From Brevibacillus sp042683565 (GTDB lineage: Bacteria; Bacillota; Bacilli; Brevibacillales; Brevibacillaceae), in contig NZ_JBHUJW010000012.1 in the NCBI RefSeq assembly GCF_042683565.1, positions 22,784 through 86,783 on the forward strand: a stretch of 64,000 bases of DNA, read 5' to 3'. This document shows, piece after piece, positions 52,082 through 60,369 of this stretch. The notes under the pieces are model-generated. The model was not told the origin of the DNA and made no database searches. It saw only the letters and a list, made by a program, of their open reading frames with translations. Position 1 is the first letter of the stretch. Each line of letters starts with the position of its first letter. Both the position numbers and the translations under genes were made by a program.

Positions 52082-52095
52082 CGATCCACTATAAT
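52068..52095 (+). promoter_or_regulatory. Sigma-A promoter of the FliD-like gene
   Basis: TTGAAA and TATAAT are separated by 16 nt, overlapping the end of pyc. The -10 is perfect. It lies 35 nt before the start at 52130. Confidence 0.6.
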
Positions 52096-52129
52096 GGGTG
52101 TAGAACTTCGGAAACAGGAGGTGAGCGGC

Positions 52130-53095
52130 ATGAAAGTAAGCAAGATCAGCCATATCCCGTACAGCCATCGGGTTGGACGCTACCGTATTCAGATGGCTCA
52201 GGCGAAGCTGCAAGCCCCTGTCGACCCGATCGTCAGTTACAGCCTGCAACCGTTCTACACCCGTGAACAGCAGTGGATAACCGAGCTGTCTGCTTCCCTT
52301 TCGCGGCTCTACCGCTACTCGTCCGCTCTGGACCATGCCGCCCGCGAATTCGATCCGGAGCGCAGGAACAGCGCCGTCGGCCAACGTCTGGCCATCAGCT
52401 CGGACCCTGAAACGGCGACAGCAGAAGCCCGTTCCCATGCCCGGACGCGCCAGTACCTTCTGGATCACATCCGCGTGGCGCATCCCCGGACAAAGACGCC
52501 TTTGCCAGAGGGTAGCTCCTCTGACCTATCCGCCATGGCAGAGGTCGTCGTGGACGGCGTACCGCTGCGCTTCCCTGCCAACCAGTTTTCCCTCGGCAAC
52601 GGAGAAGTGCAGGTACGTTTGCACCAGGACGGCACGGCTCCCGTCACTATTTCCGTCGTGCCGGATACGGATCGGATGTTGCGGCAAACACGGGTACTGG
52701 TGGATTGCTACAATCGGCTGCAAACGTTCCTGGACGAGCATGGCGCAACCATCAGCACGCAAAAGCTCGATACGTTCTCACGAGTCGCGCAAGCCGCAGG
52801 CGATACATTGCGCCGTTACGGCATTTCGCTGCAGGCCGACGGTCTTTTGACATTGGATGAAGCGCTGCTGCGTTCGACGGTGCAGGCTCGCCATGCGGAG
52901 TTTGTGGACGACATGAAAGGACTTTCCCAACAGTTTCGCGAGGAGATCCTCCGCGTGCAAAAGGTGCCGTCCGGCGCGTTTTCCCGCTCGTTCGACCATG
53001 TCGTCAGCGCCAAACCGTACCTTCGATCCTCGCCCGCAAGCTTGCGATACCTCCACGCAGCCAGCAAGGGCCTGTTTTTCAATGTGCTGTTTTGA
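52130..53095 (+). CDS. FliD-like (flagellar cap-like) protein, standalone
   Basis: A 321-aa protein starting MKVSKISHIPYSHRVGRYRI after AGGAGGTG. The C-terminal part (about 190-275) has the FliD_C-like order: LVDCYNRLQTFLDEHG, then a helix, then LRRYGISLQADGLLTLDEAL, and the last residues are basic/aromatic. The N-terminal part matches nothing I know. No flagellar genes are nearby, so a role in the flagellar cap is only a hint. It has its own promoter and a strong terminator. Confidence 0.6.
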   Translation: MKVSKISHIPYSHRVGRYRIQMAQAKLQAPVDPIVSYSLQPFYTREQQWITELSASLSRLYRYSSALDHAAREFDPERRNSAVGQRLAISSDPETATAEARSHARTRQYLLDHIRVAHPRTKTPLPEGSSSDLSAMAEVVVDGVPLRFPANQFSLGNGEVQVRLHQDGTAPVTISVVPDTDRMLRQTRVLVDCYNRLQTFLDEHGATISTQKLDTFSRVAQAAGDTLRRYGISLQADGLLTLDEALLRSTVQARHAEFVDDMKGLSQQFREEILRVQKVPSGAFSRSFDHVVSAKPYLRSSPASLRYLHAASKGLFFNVLF

Positions 53096-53205
53096 TTGTG
53101 AATCCCGCCCTTGCGAATTTTTCCATGGACTTCGACTCAAGGGCACACAAGTCTCATTTCACCGTCTTGTATCGGATCGAAATCGAATCCTTTCTTGTCT
53201 GGACG

Positions 53206-53247
53206 CAAAACAGGTACGCCGCAAAATCGGGCGTACCTGTTTTTGTT
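53206..53247 (+). terminator. Bidirectional terminator between the FliD-like gene and ytfJ
   Basis: CAGGTACGCC and GGCGTACCTG form a perfect 10-bp stem with a 9-nt loop, followed by a T-run on the plus strand and preceded by an A-run. It can serve both convergent genes. The 110 bp before it hold no gene. Confidence 0.85.
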
Positions 53248-53261
53248 TGTGCGGCGCATCT

Positions 53262-53711
53262 TCAGCTGCGTTCCATCAGGTCTTCCAGATCGTTTTCTTC
53301 GAGCTTTACTGTCGTGGTGTGCATGGTCTGCTCGTCCTTCTTAAACATCGATTGCAACTTGTCTACAAATTGCGGCACCGAGTCCAAAATCCGGTCGTAC
53401 AGATGGGTCGTGTTTTCCAACGGGATCGAACGAATGCCTTGCTTCCCTACCACGAGAAACGCTACCGGCGTGATCGAGACGCCGCCGCCGCTCCCCCCGC
53501 CAAACGGATACCCGATCGCACCCGGATGGTCCCGGTCGTACTGAAATTCGCTTCCCCCCGCCGCGAAGCCGAATCCTACCTTCGAGATGGGGAGGATGAC
53601 GGAGCCGTCCGGGGTCTCCACCGGGTCCCCGATGATCGTGTTCACATCGACCATTTGCTTGATATTTTCCATCGCTGTCCGCATTAAGCCTTGAATGGGA
53701 TGGTCTGCCAT
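53262..53711 (-). CDS. ytfJ: Sporulation protein YtfJ / GerW family
   Basis: A 149-aa protein with the YtfJ/GerW core (MRTAMENIKQMVDVNTIIGD; SVILPISKVGFGFAAGGSEF; YPFGGGSGGGVSITPVAFLV). In B. subtilis it is needed for proper spore germination. The ATG at 53711 follows AAGGGAGG. The upstream DUF2953 gene is a YtfI-like neighbour, the same order as in Bacillus. The Gly-rich loop is typical of the family. Confidence 0.93.
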   Translation of the reverse strand: MADHPIQGLMRTAMENIKQMVDVNTIIGDPVETPDGSVILPISKVGFGFAAGGSEFQYDRDHPGAIGYPFGGGSGGGVSITPVAFLVVGKQGIRSIPLENTTHLYDRILDSVPQFVDKLQSMFKKDEQTMHTTTVKLEENDLEDLMERS

Positions 53712-53865
53712 TACGATTTCCTCCCTTGTGGCTAACATACTTCTTCGGTATCGTTCTGCGATGTTAGCATCCCCACAAAGGAGAAAGAGTATGTACTCCT
53801 TCCGTTTGCTTGCGCCCTTTTCCTGCCGCTCGCTCTGGTTCTCCTTCCATTTTTTCAGCCTCCCC

Positions 53866-54540
53866 TCACGCTTCAGACGGCGCGCTACGCCACTTGCGCT
53901 CACGGCCTTTGCGCAGGCGGACGTACATTTTGGCCAGGACGACGAGGACGTGACCCAGCATCAGGTGGAGGTCGCAGTGAAAATTCGTGCGGATCAGCGC
54001 TTGATTCCACACTGGCTCTACGCTCAGCCTCGGGATGATGCGCAGCGAGATCGAGTGGGAGAGCACGCCGACGATCAGGCTTTTGACTCCCCAGACCACT
54101 CCTGTCAACGCGCCTGTCTCCGCCGCTTGCCCCGTTCCCATCCGCGTGTGCCATTCCAGGCGTGTACAACGGATTTTCCGAAACAGCTCATTGAACAGCG
54201 GATGCAGGTCGTGCACCTTGTCCAAAATCTCCCGATAGTTGTGGTACCATTTGTTCACCTGTTTGCGTGTGAGGTCTTTGATTTTTTCCGTCGTTTTCTG
54301 TTTTTGCAAAACCGTCTCCACCTTTGCCACCAGCTCCGGTCCAGCCTCTGATTGCTTCACGAACACCATGGGGATTTCGTATTTCCTGTGAATCAGGCGA
54401 AACCAGGCGGACACCTCGACGACTGCGTGATCGTTTTCTCCGACTCTGCCATAAAAGAGTGTGATCTGCACCGGTGTAACAAACAGCAACAGCATGAGGA
54501 CAACCACCACGAGGATTATCCAAACCACAAAAAATCCCAC
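53866..54540 (-). CDS. DUF2953 protein (YtfI-like)
   Basis: A 224-aa protein with an N-terminal transmembrane helix (FVVWIILVVVVLMLLLFVT, about 3-21) and the DUF2953 domain (RIPHRKY-type motif near 50; LEWHTRMGTGQAAETGALTG near 125-145). The family is found in spore formers next to ytfJ. Its function is unknown; cotranscription with ytfJ is likely despite a 154-bp gap. The start is a GTG just after GGGGGAAGG. Confidence 0.85.
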   Translation of the reverse strand: MGFFVVWIILVVVVLMLLLFVTPVQITLFYGRVGENDHAVVEVSAWFRLIHRKYEIPMVFVKQSEAGPELVAKVETVLQKQKTTEKIKDLTRKQVNKWYHNYREILDKVHDLHPLFNELFRKIRCTRLEWHTRMGTGQAAETGALTGVVWGVKSLIVGVLSHSISLRIIPRLSVEPVWNQALIRTNFHCDLHLMLGHVLVVLAKMYVRLRKGRERKWRSAPSEA

Positions 54541-54590
54541 CCTTCCCCCTTAGTATGAGAGGAAAGAGTGGAAAATATGTCCATCTGCCG

Positions 54591-55571
54591 TCAATCCAGT
54601 AAGTATACATTCACACCTTGTTTCATGCCGTAATTCTGCGCATCGCGTAGAGAAGGCAGGAACAGGTCCACATGGTGCTGCTTGACGGCGCCGCCGATAT
54701 CTGCCGCCACTGCATAGCCATATCCGTCTATGTACAGATGGCTCCCGAGCGGAATGACACTCGGATCGACCGCCACAATTCCGGGGCGCAGTGGGTACTC
54801 CAGATAGGACAGGACCGTCGGATCGCTGGCGAAGCAATAGGCTGTCGTCTCTACGGTCAGCTTTTGACGATAGGCCGTCCCGTTTGCCAGCACTTTTGGT
54901 GCAGCCGTCTTGCTTTTCGGCTCGAGCAGATGAAGCGCAGCATACGTGGCCGCCTCTGCGCGCGTCATGGGTGCCAGCGGCTTGAGCGTCCCGTCCTGGT
55001 ACGGGCTGACCAGCCGATGCTCCAGGGCGTACACGAGAGGCCGCTGATACGCCTCGCCTACGCTTCCTCCGTCCTTGTACATGGCCAGAGTCTGCATCGC
55101 TGCCGTCCAATTCACCTGATTCGCGGCTCCGCTCTCTCCCATGGAGCGGACCAGAATGGACACCAATTCTTCACGTGTCACTTGCTTGTCCGGATTCAAA
55201 TAAACCCGGCTGCCCTTCTTTTGCCCATGGACGATTCCCAATCGGTATGCCGTATTCGCATAGGGCGCCAGCCAGCTGTCCGCCGGAATATCCGCGAAAG
55301 CAGATTCCGTCGTTTTGACCGGTTCGATCCCTTTTGCCTTTACGAACATCGTGATGAGTTCGCCAAGGGTCACCGGATCATCCGGCCGGAATGCTTCCAT
55401 CTGGCCGACTGTCCCCGCTATGTATAATTTTTCAATCTCTTTTTCTGCCCAATGACCTGCAATGTCCACATACGGGGTAGAAGAATTCATCTCATTTGTC
55501 ATTGCCTCTGCGACTGGCGTTCCCACGATCAACATGGCCGCCAGCGAGGCCAGGATCAGTACCTTCCTCAT
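54591..55571 (-). CDS. S-layer-homology plus 3D-domain wall protein
   Basis: A 326-aa exported protein: signal peptide (1-24), three SLH repeats (about 33-95, 95-150 and 155-215, with YVDIAGHWAEKEIEKLYIAG and SAFADIPADSWLAPYANTAY), then a C-terminal 3D domain (about 235-326, with VETTAYCFASDPTVLS and AVAADIGGAVKQHHVDLFLP). The 3D domain is a lytic transglycosylase-like (RlpA/Sps-type) fold named for three aspartates. The SLH part anchors it to the secondary wall polymer, so it probably trims peptidoglycan. The start follows GGAGG. Confidence 0.88.
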   Translation of the reverse strand: MRKVLILASLAAMLIVGTPVAEAMTNEMNSSTPYVDIAGHWAEKEIEKLYIAGTVGQMEAFRPDDPVTLGELITMFVKAKGIEPVKTTESAFADIPADSWLAPYANTAYRLGIVHGQKKGSRVYLNPDKQVTREELVSILVRSMGESGAANQVNWTAAMQTLAMYKDGGSVGEAYQRPLVYALEHRLVSPYQDGTLKPLAPMTRAEAATYAALHLLEPKSKTAAPKVLANGTAYRQKLTVETTAYCFASDPTVLSYLEYPLRPGIVAVDPSVIPLGSHLYIDGYGYAVAADIGGAVKQHHVDLFLPSLRDAQNYGMKQGVNVYLLD

Positions 55572-55669
55572 CATCGACCTCCGATATTACGATATGACAC
55601 ATCTTTCAAAATATTTTATCGAACCTGCGGGCAATTACAATGCACAATTGTTGCCAGTTCCCTGGACAA

Positions 55670-55726
55670 AAGAAAGCGCTCTTGAAGGGGCCAGCGGATC
55701 TGTCTGCCTTCAAGAACGCTTTTTTG
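55670..55726 (-). terminator. Terminator of the sleB-like gene
   Basis: AAAGCG-TCTTGAAGG and CCTTCAAGA-CGCTTT form a long stem with T-runs on both sides, placed 4 nt beyond the stop codon on the minus strand. Confidence 0.75.
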
Positions 55727-55729
55727 CCG

Positions 55730-56377
55730 TTAGCGGGCGAAAATGTGCTTGCCGATTTGCTTGATCTGCGGGCGTGTCCAAATCCAGCCCGATGTCGCCG
55801 TATTCGGGTTGAAGTAGTACAGAGCCCCGTTGGTCGGGTCCCAGCCTCTCACCGCGTCCCAGGCAGCACGATAGGCAGTCGCATTCGGCGTCAGCCAGAA
55901 TTGGCCGTCGTTTACGGATGTAAAGGCGTACGGCTCAAAAATCACCCCTTTGACCGTGGCGGGAAAATCACTGGAGCGCAGCCTGTTCATGACGACAGCC
56001 GCGACGGCTACTTGCCCCACATACGACTCCCCCCGCGCTTCCGCGTAGACCAATTGGGCGAGCAGTTGCATCTCCGTCTTGTTGACGGACACTTTTTTGA
56101 GCGTTTTCCAAGTCTGGGTTCCAGCCACGCCGTCAGCGGGCAGGCCGTATTTTCTTTGAAATTGTTTGACCGCACTTGCGGTATTGGCTCCAAATTTTCC
56201 ATCCAGATCGTCTTTATACAGACCGAGTATTTGCAAGCGATACTGCAAATCCCATACATCGCCGTTCACGCTTCCTCGCTGCAGCGAAGCAGCTGCGAAC
56301 GACTGCGCTGGCATCGCAATGACCACGATCAAAATGGCCATTAGCAAGGTAGTCAGCGTCTTTTTATGCCACAACAT
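55730..56377 (-). CDS. Spore cortex-lytic enzyme, SleB/CwlJ-type cell-wall hydrolase
   Basis: A 215-aa exported protein with a signal peptide (1-29), a peptidoglycan-binding domain (about 35-95, VWDLQYRLQILGLYKDDLDG) and a Hydrolase_2 domain (about 105-215, LLAQLVYAEARGESYVGQVA; GWDPTNGALYYFNP). It has the SleB domain order: a lytic transglycosylase that opens the spore cortex at germination. AGGAGGG precedes the ATG. SleB usually has a YpeB partner; none is adjacent, so a paralogous wall hydrolase cannot be excluded. Confidence 0.88.
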   Translation of the reverse strand: MLWHKKTLTTLLMAILIVVIAMPAQSFAAASLQRGSVNGDVWDLQYRLQILGLYKDDLDGKFGANTASAVKQFQRKYGLPADGVAGTQTWKTLKKVSVNKTEMQLLAQLVYAEARGESYVGQVAVAAVVMNRLRSSDFPATVKGVIFEPYAFTSVNDGQFWLTPNATAYRAAWDAVRGWDPTNGALYYFNPNTATSGWIWTRPQIKQIGKHIFAR

Positions 56378-56487
56378 AAACGTCCCTCCTTACGCTGACA
56401 TTCTACAAGCTGGCGAAAGAAGGTTCAATTCAAGCATTCTGGCAAAAGCGCCAATGGCTACCTCCGCGCTGGCCTGGCGCACAAACG

Positions 56488-57348
56488 TCAGCGCTTGTAG
56501 CGGGGCTGAATCTGCCGCAAAATTTCTTCCAGCTTCGTTGCACTCTCCTTGTACTTCGCCTGCAGCCGGGAATCTTGTTCAGCGTTGGCTTGCTGCTCCA
56601 GATCCTGCAGGCACTGCTTCAACGTCTCGTACGTCTCCTGAATGCGCGGCTTTTTCTTGTTACTGCCGGCATCGCTGAAAAAATCGAGGTACAGGTTGCC
56701 GCTCTCGTCCACCTGGGCGAGATAGACGTCTTCCACCGTCTTGTTGCGCTTCTTCAGCTCTGTTTCCAGCCATTCCTGGTTTTTCCCGATCGCAGCCAGC
56801 GGGATCTGCATGATTTTTCCATCCATGATGATCGTTTGCGGCGCTTTCGCCGGCGGCACGTTCAGTCCGAGTTGTCCCGGCGTGACGGGCTGCTGCTCGG
56901 ACTTCAGCATGACCGTCAGCTCGCCGCTCGTCTCCATCATGGCGAATTCCACATCCGCGACACGAAAGACGTTTTTGATGCGCAGCTGCTCCAGCAAATC
57001 TTCAGAGGTCAGCTTTTCTTTGGCGAGATTGTTCTCCAATATTTTCCCGTCCTGAATGACGATGGTCGACTTTCCTTCCATCAGATCGCGGAACCTTTTG
57101 CTTTTCAGGGACAACCATTCGCTCAGTACGGGAAATGTGGCAAAGATGGTGAGAGAAATGATGCTGTGGTAAATAGGCCCGTCCATCTCAGTCGCCATGA
57201 AAGCCGCAATCGAACCAATGGTAATGCCGACTATGTACTCGATGTACGTGAGCTGGCGAATTTGTCTTTTGCCGATCATCTTGGTCAGGAGAAACAAATA
57301 GACCAGCGCTCCGAGTGAACGGACCGTTATGTTGAGCCAATCCGGCAT
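56488..57348 (-). CDS. DUF421 (YetF/YcaP-like) membrane protein
   Basis: A 286-aa protein with two to three N-terminal transmembrane segments (VRSLGALVYLFLLTKMIGKR; IEYIVGITIGSIAAFMATEM), a DUF421 core (about 75-160) and a DUF3290/coiled-coil tail. The family is common in spore formers and may affect spore or envelope properties; the function is not established. The ATG at 57348 follows AAAGGAGG. Confidence 0.87.
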   Translation of the reverse strand: MPDWLNITVRSLGALVYLFLLTKMIGKRQIRQLTYIEYIVGITIGSIAAFMATEMDGPIYHSIISLTIFATFPVLSEWLSLKSKRFRDLMEGKSTIVIQDGKILENNLAKEKLTSEDLLEQLRIKNVFRVADVEFAMMETSGELTVMLKSEQQPVTPGQLGLNVPPAKAPQTIIMDGKIMQIPLAAIGKNQEWLETELKKRNKTVEDVYLAQVDESGNLYLDFFSDAGSNKKKPRIQETYETLKQCLQDLEQQANAEQDSRLQAKYKESATKLEEILRQIQPRYKR

Positions 57349-57426
57349 TTTCTTTCCTCCTTTTGTATCCCGCAATCCAAAAAGGAAAGACACCCGCAGG
57401 TGCCTTTCCCCATCCAGCTTATTCAA

Positions 57427-57630
57427 TTAACCACGACCAGCCAATTGTTGTTCAGCGAAGGAGACAAGACGCTTGGTAATCTCTCCACCAACCGAACCGT
57501 TTTGACGGGATGTGGTGTCAGGACCAAGCTGAACGCCGAATTCGGAAGCGATTTCGTACTTCAACTGGTCCAGGGCCTGATTCGCTTGCGGCACAACCAG
57601 GTTGTTACTGGATCTGTTGTTGTTAGCCAT
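57427..57630 (-). CDS. Alpha/beta-type small acid-soluble spore protein
   Basis: A 67-aa SASP with the conserved blocks LDQLKYEIASEFGVQLG and GSVGGEITKRLVSFAEQQL. These proteins coat and protect spore DNA against UV and heat, and are degraded at germination by Gpr. The ATG at 57630 follows AGGAGG. A sigma-G-like promoter lies upstream. It is the clearest single proof that the host forms endospores. Confidence 0.97.
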   Translation of the reverse strand: MANNNRSSNNLVVPQANQALDQLKYEIASEFGVQLGPDTTSRQNGSVGGEITKRLVSFAEQQLAGRG

Positions 57631-57660
57631 CTGTATCACCTCCTCTTCGTTTAGTAGCCT

Positions 57661-57690
57661 TAATATGTGTGGAGGAAAAGCGGTTCATTC
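57661..57690 (-). promoter_or_regulatory. Sigma-G/F-type promoter of the SASP gene
   Basis: The minus strand shows GAATGA, 17 nt, then CATATTA, close to the sigma-G pattern (GNATR / CATNNTA). It ends about 31 nt before the SASP start codon and agrees with forespore expression. Confidence 0.6.
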
Positions 57691-57726
57691 GTCATGGCGC
57701 AAGAATTTTACTGCCAATTTATAGCT

Positions 57727-58851
57727 TTATAACCTGAGCAGATATTCTGCGATTTCGCGGGTGGCTTCCGGACGACGCAACCGCTCCATTTTCTCGATCT
57801 CCTGCTCCCACACCTCCCGATCTCTCCAGCGGCTGACGATGTCGCGGATATCCGCAGGCTTCGCCGCTGCGGCCGCCGCCTGGTTGCGCTGCAAAAATTC
57901 GCTGTTTTGCCGCTCCTGCCCCGGCAAGGGCTTGTACAAAATGATCGGGGTTTTCAGCGTCAGCGCCTCTGCGCAGCTGATTCCACCCGGTTTGGAAATA
58001 TACGCATCTGCTGCCCCGATCCACTGCCACATCTGCGGCTCGTAGCCCTTGATCCAGACGAGGTGGCGCAGGCGGCCCTGGCGGCTCAGCCATGCTTGCA
58101 GCTTTTCCTGCAGCCGCATGTTTTTGCCGGTGACCACGACGACTTGCAGCGGCTCGGAAAATTGCACCAGTGCCTGCAGCACATCCTCGATCCCGCCGTA
58201 ACCGCCCTCGCCTCCGCTCACCAGGACCGTAAACGTCTTTGGCTGAAGACCGAGGCGAGACTTCCAGACAGGCTTGTCGATTTGCTGCGCCTCGCGAAAA
58301 GCCGGCCGCACCGGAATACCGTGGACGCGAATTTTATCCGCAGACACCTGGTATCGGTCGGTCAATATTTCCGCCAGCTGTTCATGGGCCACGATGTACG
58401 TATCGACGAGCGGATCGACCCAGAAATGGTTCACATGGTAATCGGTCGGGACACTCACCAGATGAAACGGCCGCGCTGCGCTGCGCTTGGCCCTTGCCAG
58501 CGCCGCCAGACAACAGGCATGCGTAGCGACAACCACATCGGGCTGCTCGCGTTCCAGCACTTGCTGCGCAAGCCGTTGGGACAGCCACCAGCCAAGCGGC
58601 TTTTTCAGCGCCTTGCTCCACATTTTCTCCCGCTCATAGATGCGTTGCCAGAGCAGGGGCGCATAGCGCAGCATCGCCGCATAAAAAAAACGGGACAGCT
58701 CAAGCAAAGCGGGACTGGCCGTCTCCAAACCACCTACGATTCGCACAAACTCAACATTTTCCCGAAGCAGCTCTTCTGCCAGAGCCTGAGCAGCCATGCG
58801 GTGACCACTGCCCGCCCACTCTTCCGTCACGAGTACAAAACGCCTGCCCAT
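57727..58851 (-). CDS. MGDG-synthase-like glycosyltransferase (YkoN-like)
   Basis: A 374-aa GT-B enzyme. The N-terminal lobe is MGDG_synth-like (VLVTEEWAGSGHRMAAQALA; VVATHACCLAALARAKRSAA; VPTDYHVNHFWVD) and the C-terminal lobe has the GT28 sugar-nucleotide site (TVLVSGGEGGYGGIEDVLQA; ISKPGGISCAEALTLKTPII). It would attach sugars to diacylglycerol or a related lipid. The ATG overlaps the TGA of the upstream YkoP-like gene by 1 nt, so it is coupled to it, the same pairing as YkoN/YkoP in B. subtilis. Confidence 0.88.
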   Translation of the reverse strand: MGRRFVLVTEEWAGSGHRMAAQALAEELLRENVEFVRIVGGLETASPALLELSRFFYAAMLRYAPLLWQRIYEREKMWSKALKKPLGWWLSQRLAQQVLEREQPDVVVATHACCLAALARAKRSAARPFHLVSVPTDYHVNHFWVDPLVDTYIVAHEQLAEILTDRYQVSADKIRVHGIPVRPAFREAQQIDKPVWKSRLGLQPKTFTVLVSGGEGGYGGIEDVLQALVQFSEPLQVVVVTGKNMRLQEKLQAWLSRQGRLRHLVWIKGYEPQMWQWIGAADAYISKPGGISCAEALTLKTPIILYKPLPGQERQNSEFLQRNQAAAAAAKPADIRDIVSRWRDREVWEQEIEKMERLRRPEATREIAEYLLRL

Positions 58852-59441
58852 CAGTTCGTGTCTCCCGTCGTCTGATTGCCAGAACCGTATCTTGCAAGCA
58901 GTGTTTCTTTGGACATGTACACGCGCTTCAACGGCATCTCGTGATTCCACGCCTGTACCCGCCTTTTCCCATCCGGGTGAATGATGCGCAACAAGAGGCG
59001 CAAATACCACCGTTTGTAGCGGAAGAACCAGTTCATAGGCACATCCGAGATGGAGAAGCCAAGGGGCTGCACCCCTTTATGCAGCATCGTCGTGCCGACA
59101 ATTCCTTTTATATCCTCCTTGTTCTCCAACGTCTCCAGGTAATGCGCCAGCTTCGGCAGCGACTGCATGATATGACGGCGCAGGAGCAAGGCCAGTTTGA
59201 GGTCATCCTTGACCCCTTTACAGAGGGTTGCGAAGTAGTAGTTATGAATGTGGATCTTGAGAATCAGATCACCGTTGTGGATTCGTTTATGATCGGTGGT
59301 GACGAGTGTCTCCCCTCGATAACGAAGCGGAACAACACGAAAAATATTGGCTCCCTTTTCGATGTAGCGCAGCCGCGTGCAGCGCTGATAAATGTTGTCC
59401 CACACCCCCCAGAGCATCAAAAGACTCGAATTCATCTGCAT
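58851..59441 (-). CDS. YkoP-like protein
   Basis: A 196-aa protein (IEKGANIFRVVPLRYRGETL; LKIHIHNYYFATLCKGVKDD; LLLRRHIMQSLPKLAHYLE) resembling B. subtilis YkoP, which is cotranscribed with the glycosyltransferase YkoN. The biochemical role is unknown; envelope lipid or glycan work is inferred from the pairing. AAAGGAACC precedes the ATG at 59441. No signal peptide is seen. Confidence 0.75.
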   Translation of the reverse strand: MQMNSSLLMLWGVWDNIYQRCTRLRYIEKGANIFRVVPLRYRGETLVTTDHKRIHNGDLILKIHIHNYYFATLCKGVKDDLKLALLLRRHIMQSLPKLAHYLETLENKEDIKGIVGTTMLHKGVQPLGFSISDVPMNWFFRYKRWYLRLLLRIIHPDGKRRVQAWNHEMPLKRVYMSKETLLARYGSGNQTTGDTN

Positions 59442-59504
59442 CCGGTTCCTTTCTGCCATGTTTAGTTGTAGTATGCCCCAGATTCAGGCATTTCCATCAC
59501 CGGA

Positions 59505-60155
59505 TTACGCCCTTTTCATACGTCCCCACGCCATGACGAGGGCGGCGATGATGACGGGAAGCCACGCGTGGTTGAGCATAAGCGGATTGATCCATTTCCA
59601 TATGTAAGGGTCCTCCAGACACATATCCGCAGCGGTGAACGCAAGAATGCCTCCCCCCAGGATGACCAGCCACGAGAAGCGGTTCATCAGACGAGCAATC
59701 CAGGCACTCCCCCACATCAACAGCGGAATGCTCATCAAAAGCCCAAGAACGACCAGCCACAATTCCCCGTGTGCCGCGCCACCGACTGCCAGCACATTGT
59801 CCAGGCTCATCACAAAATCCGCCAAAATGATCGTCCGCACAGCTTGCCCCACCGTATGATTGCGCGAAACTTCCGCCACTTCTTCGTTTTCCCCTATAAT
59901 CAGCTTGCACGCGATCCAGAGCAGCAATAATCCGCCGGTCGCTTTGACTAGCGGTATGTCAAGCATCCAGGTCGTCAAGCTTGTCAAAAATATGCGCAGC
60001 CCGATGGCGCCTAATGTTCCGTACATGACCGCGCAGGCTCGCTCTCTGTGTGGAAGCCCCCGGCAAGCCATTCCGATCACGACGGCATTGTCGCTGCTCA
60101 GCACGAGATCGATCAGAAAGATATGCACCAGTCCCAGCCAAAAATGCTCCTCCAT
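59505..60155 (-). CDS. TerC-family membrane protein (YjbE-like)
   Basis: A 216-aa protein with seven hydrophobic segments and the TerC motifs DLVLSSDNAVVIGMA (about 16-30) and ILADFVMSLDNVLAVGGA (about 110-127), whose acidic residues lie within membrane helices. YjbE-type proteins export manganese or other metals and help metalate secreted proteins. The ATG follows GGGGAGG. No yybP-ykoY manganese riboswitch is seen in the roughly 200 bp upstream. Confidence 0.9.
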   Translation of the reverse strand: MEEHFWLGLVHIFLIDLVLSSDNAVVIGMACRGLPHRERACAVMYGTLGAIGLRIFLTSLTTWMLDIPLVKATGGLLLLWIACKLIIGENEEVAEVSRNHTVGQAVRTIILADFVMSLDNVLAVGGAAHGELWLVVLGLLMSIPLLMWGSAWIARLMNRFSWLVILGGGILAFTAADMCLEDPYIWKWINPLMLNHAWLPVIIAALVMAWGRMKRA

Positions 60156-60369
60156 CCTTGCCTCCCCTGGTCCACCAACGTTTGTCCATTCTACTTTATG
60201 CGACTAGAATCGGACTAATGATTAAATATTTTTCCGAAATAAGGAAGCTTTTGGCGGATTTTGTAGATGAAAAGTTCAACAAAAAAATCATTTTATTGCG
60301 AATTTAGGAGATTTATACCTTGTCTTTCCGCCCCCTTTTCTTATACGATTTTAGTGGGGTGGATAAGAG

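Noticed and set aside
48659..52483. Very long minus-strand open frame (over 1200 codons) opposite pyruvate carboxylase
   Set aside because: Mirror frame of a GC-rich gene; the product has no domain and lies opposite a full-length, clearly conserved enzyme.
60156..60369. yybP-ykoY manganese riboswitch upstream of the TerC gene
   Set aside because: Often found before such genes, but no matching conserved loops are seen here.
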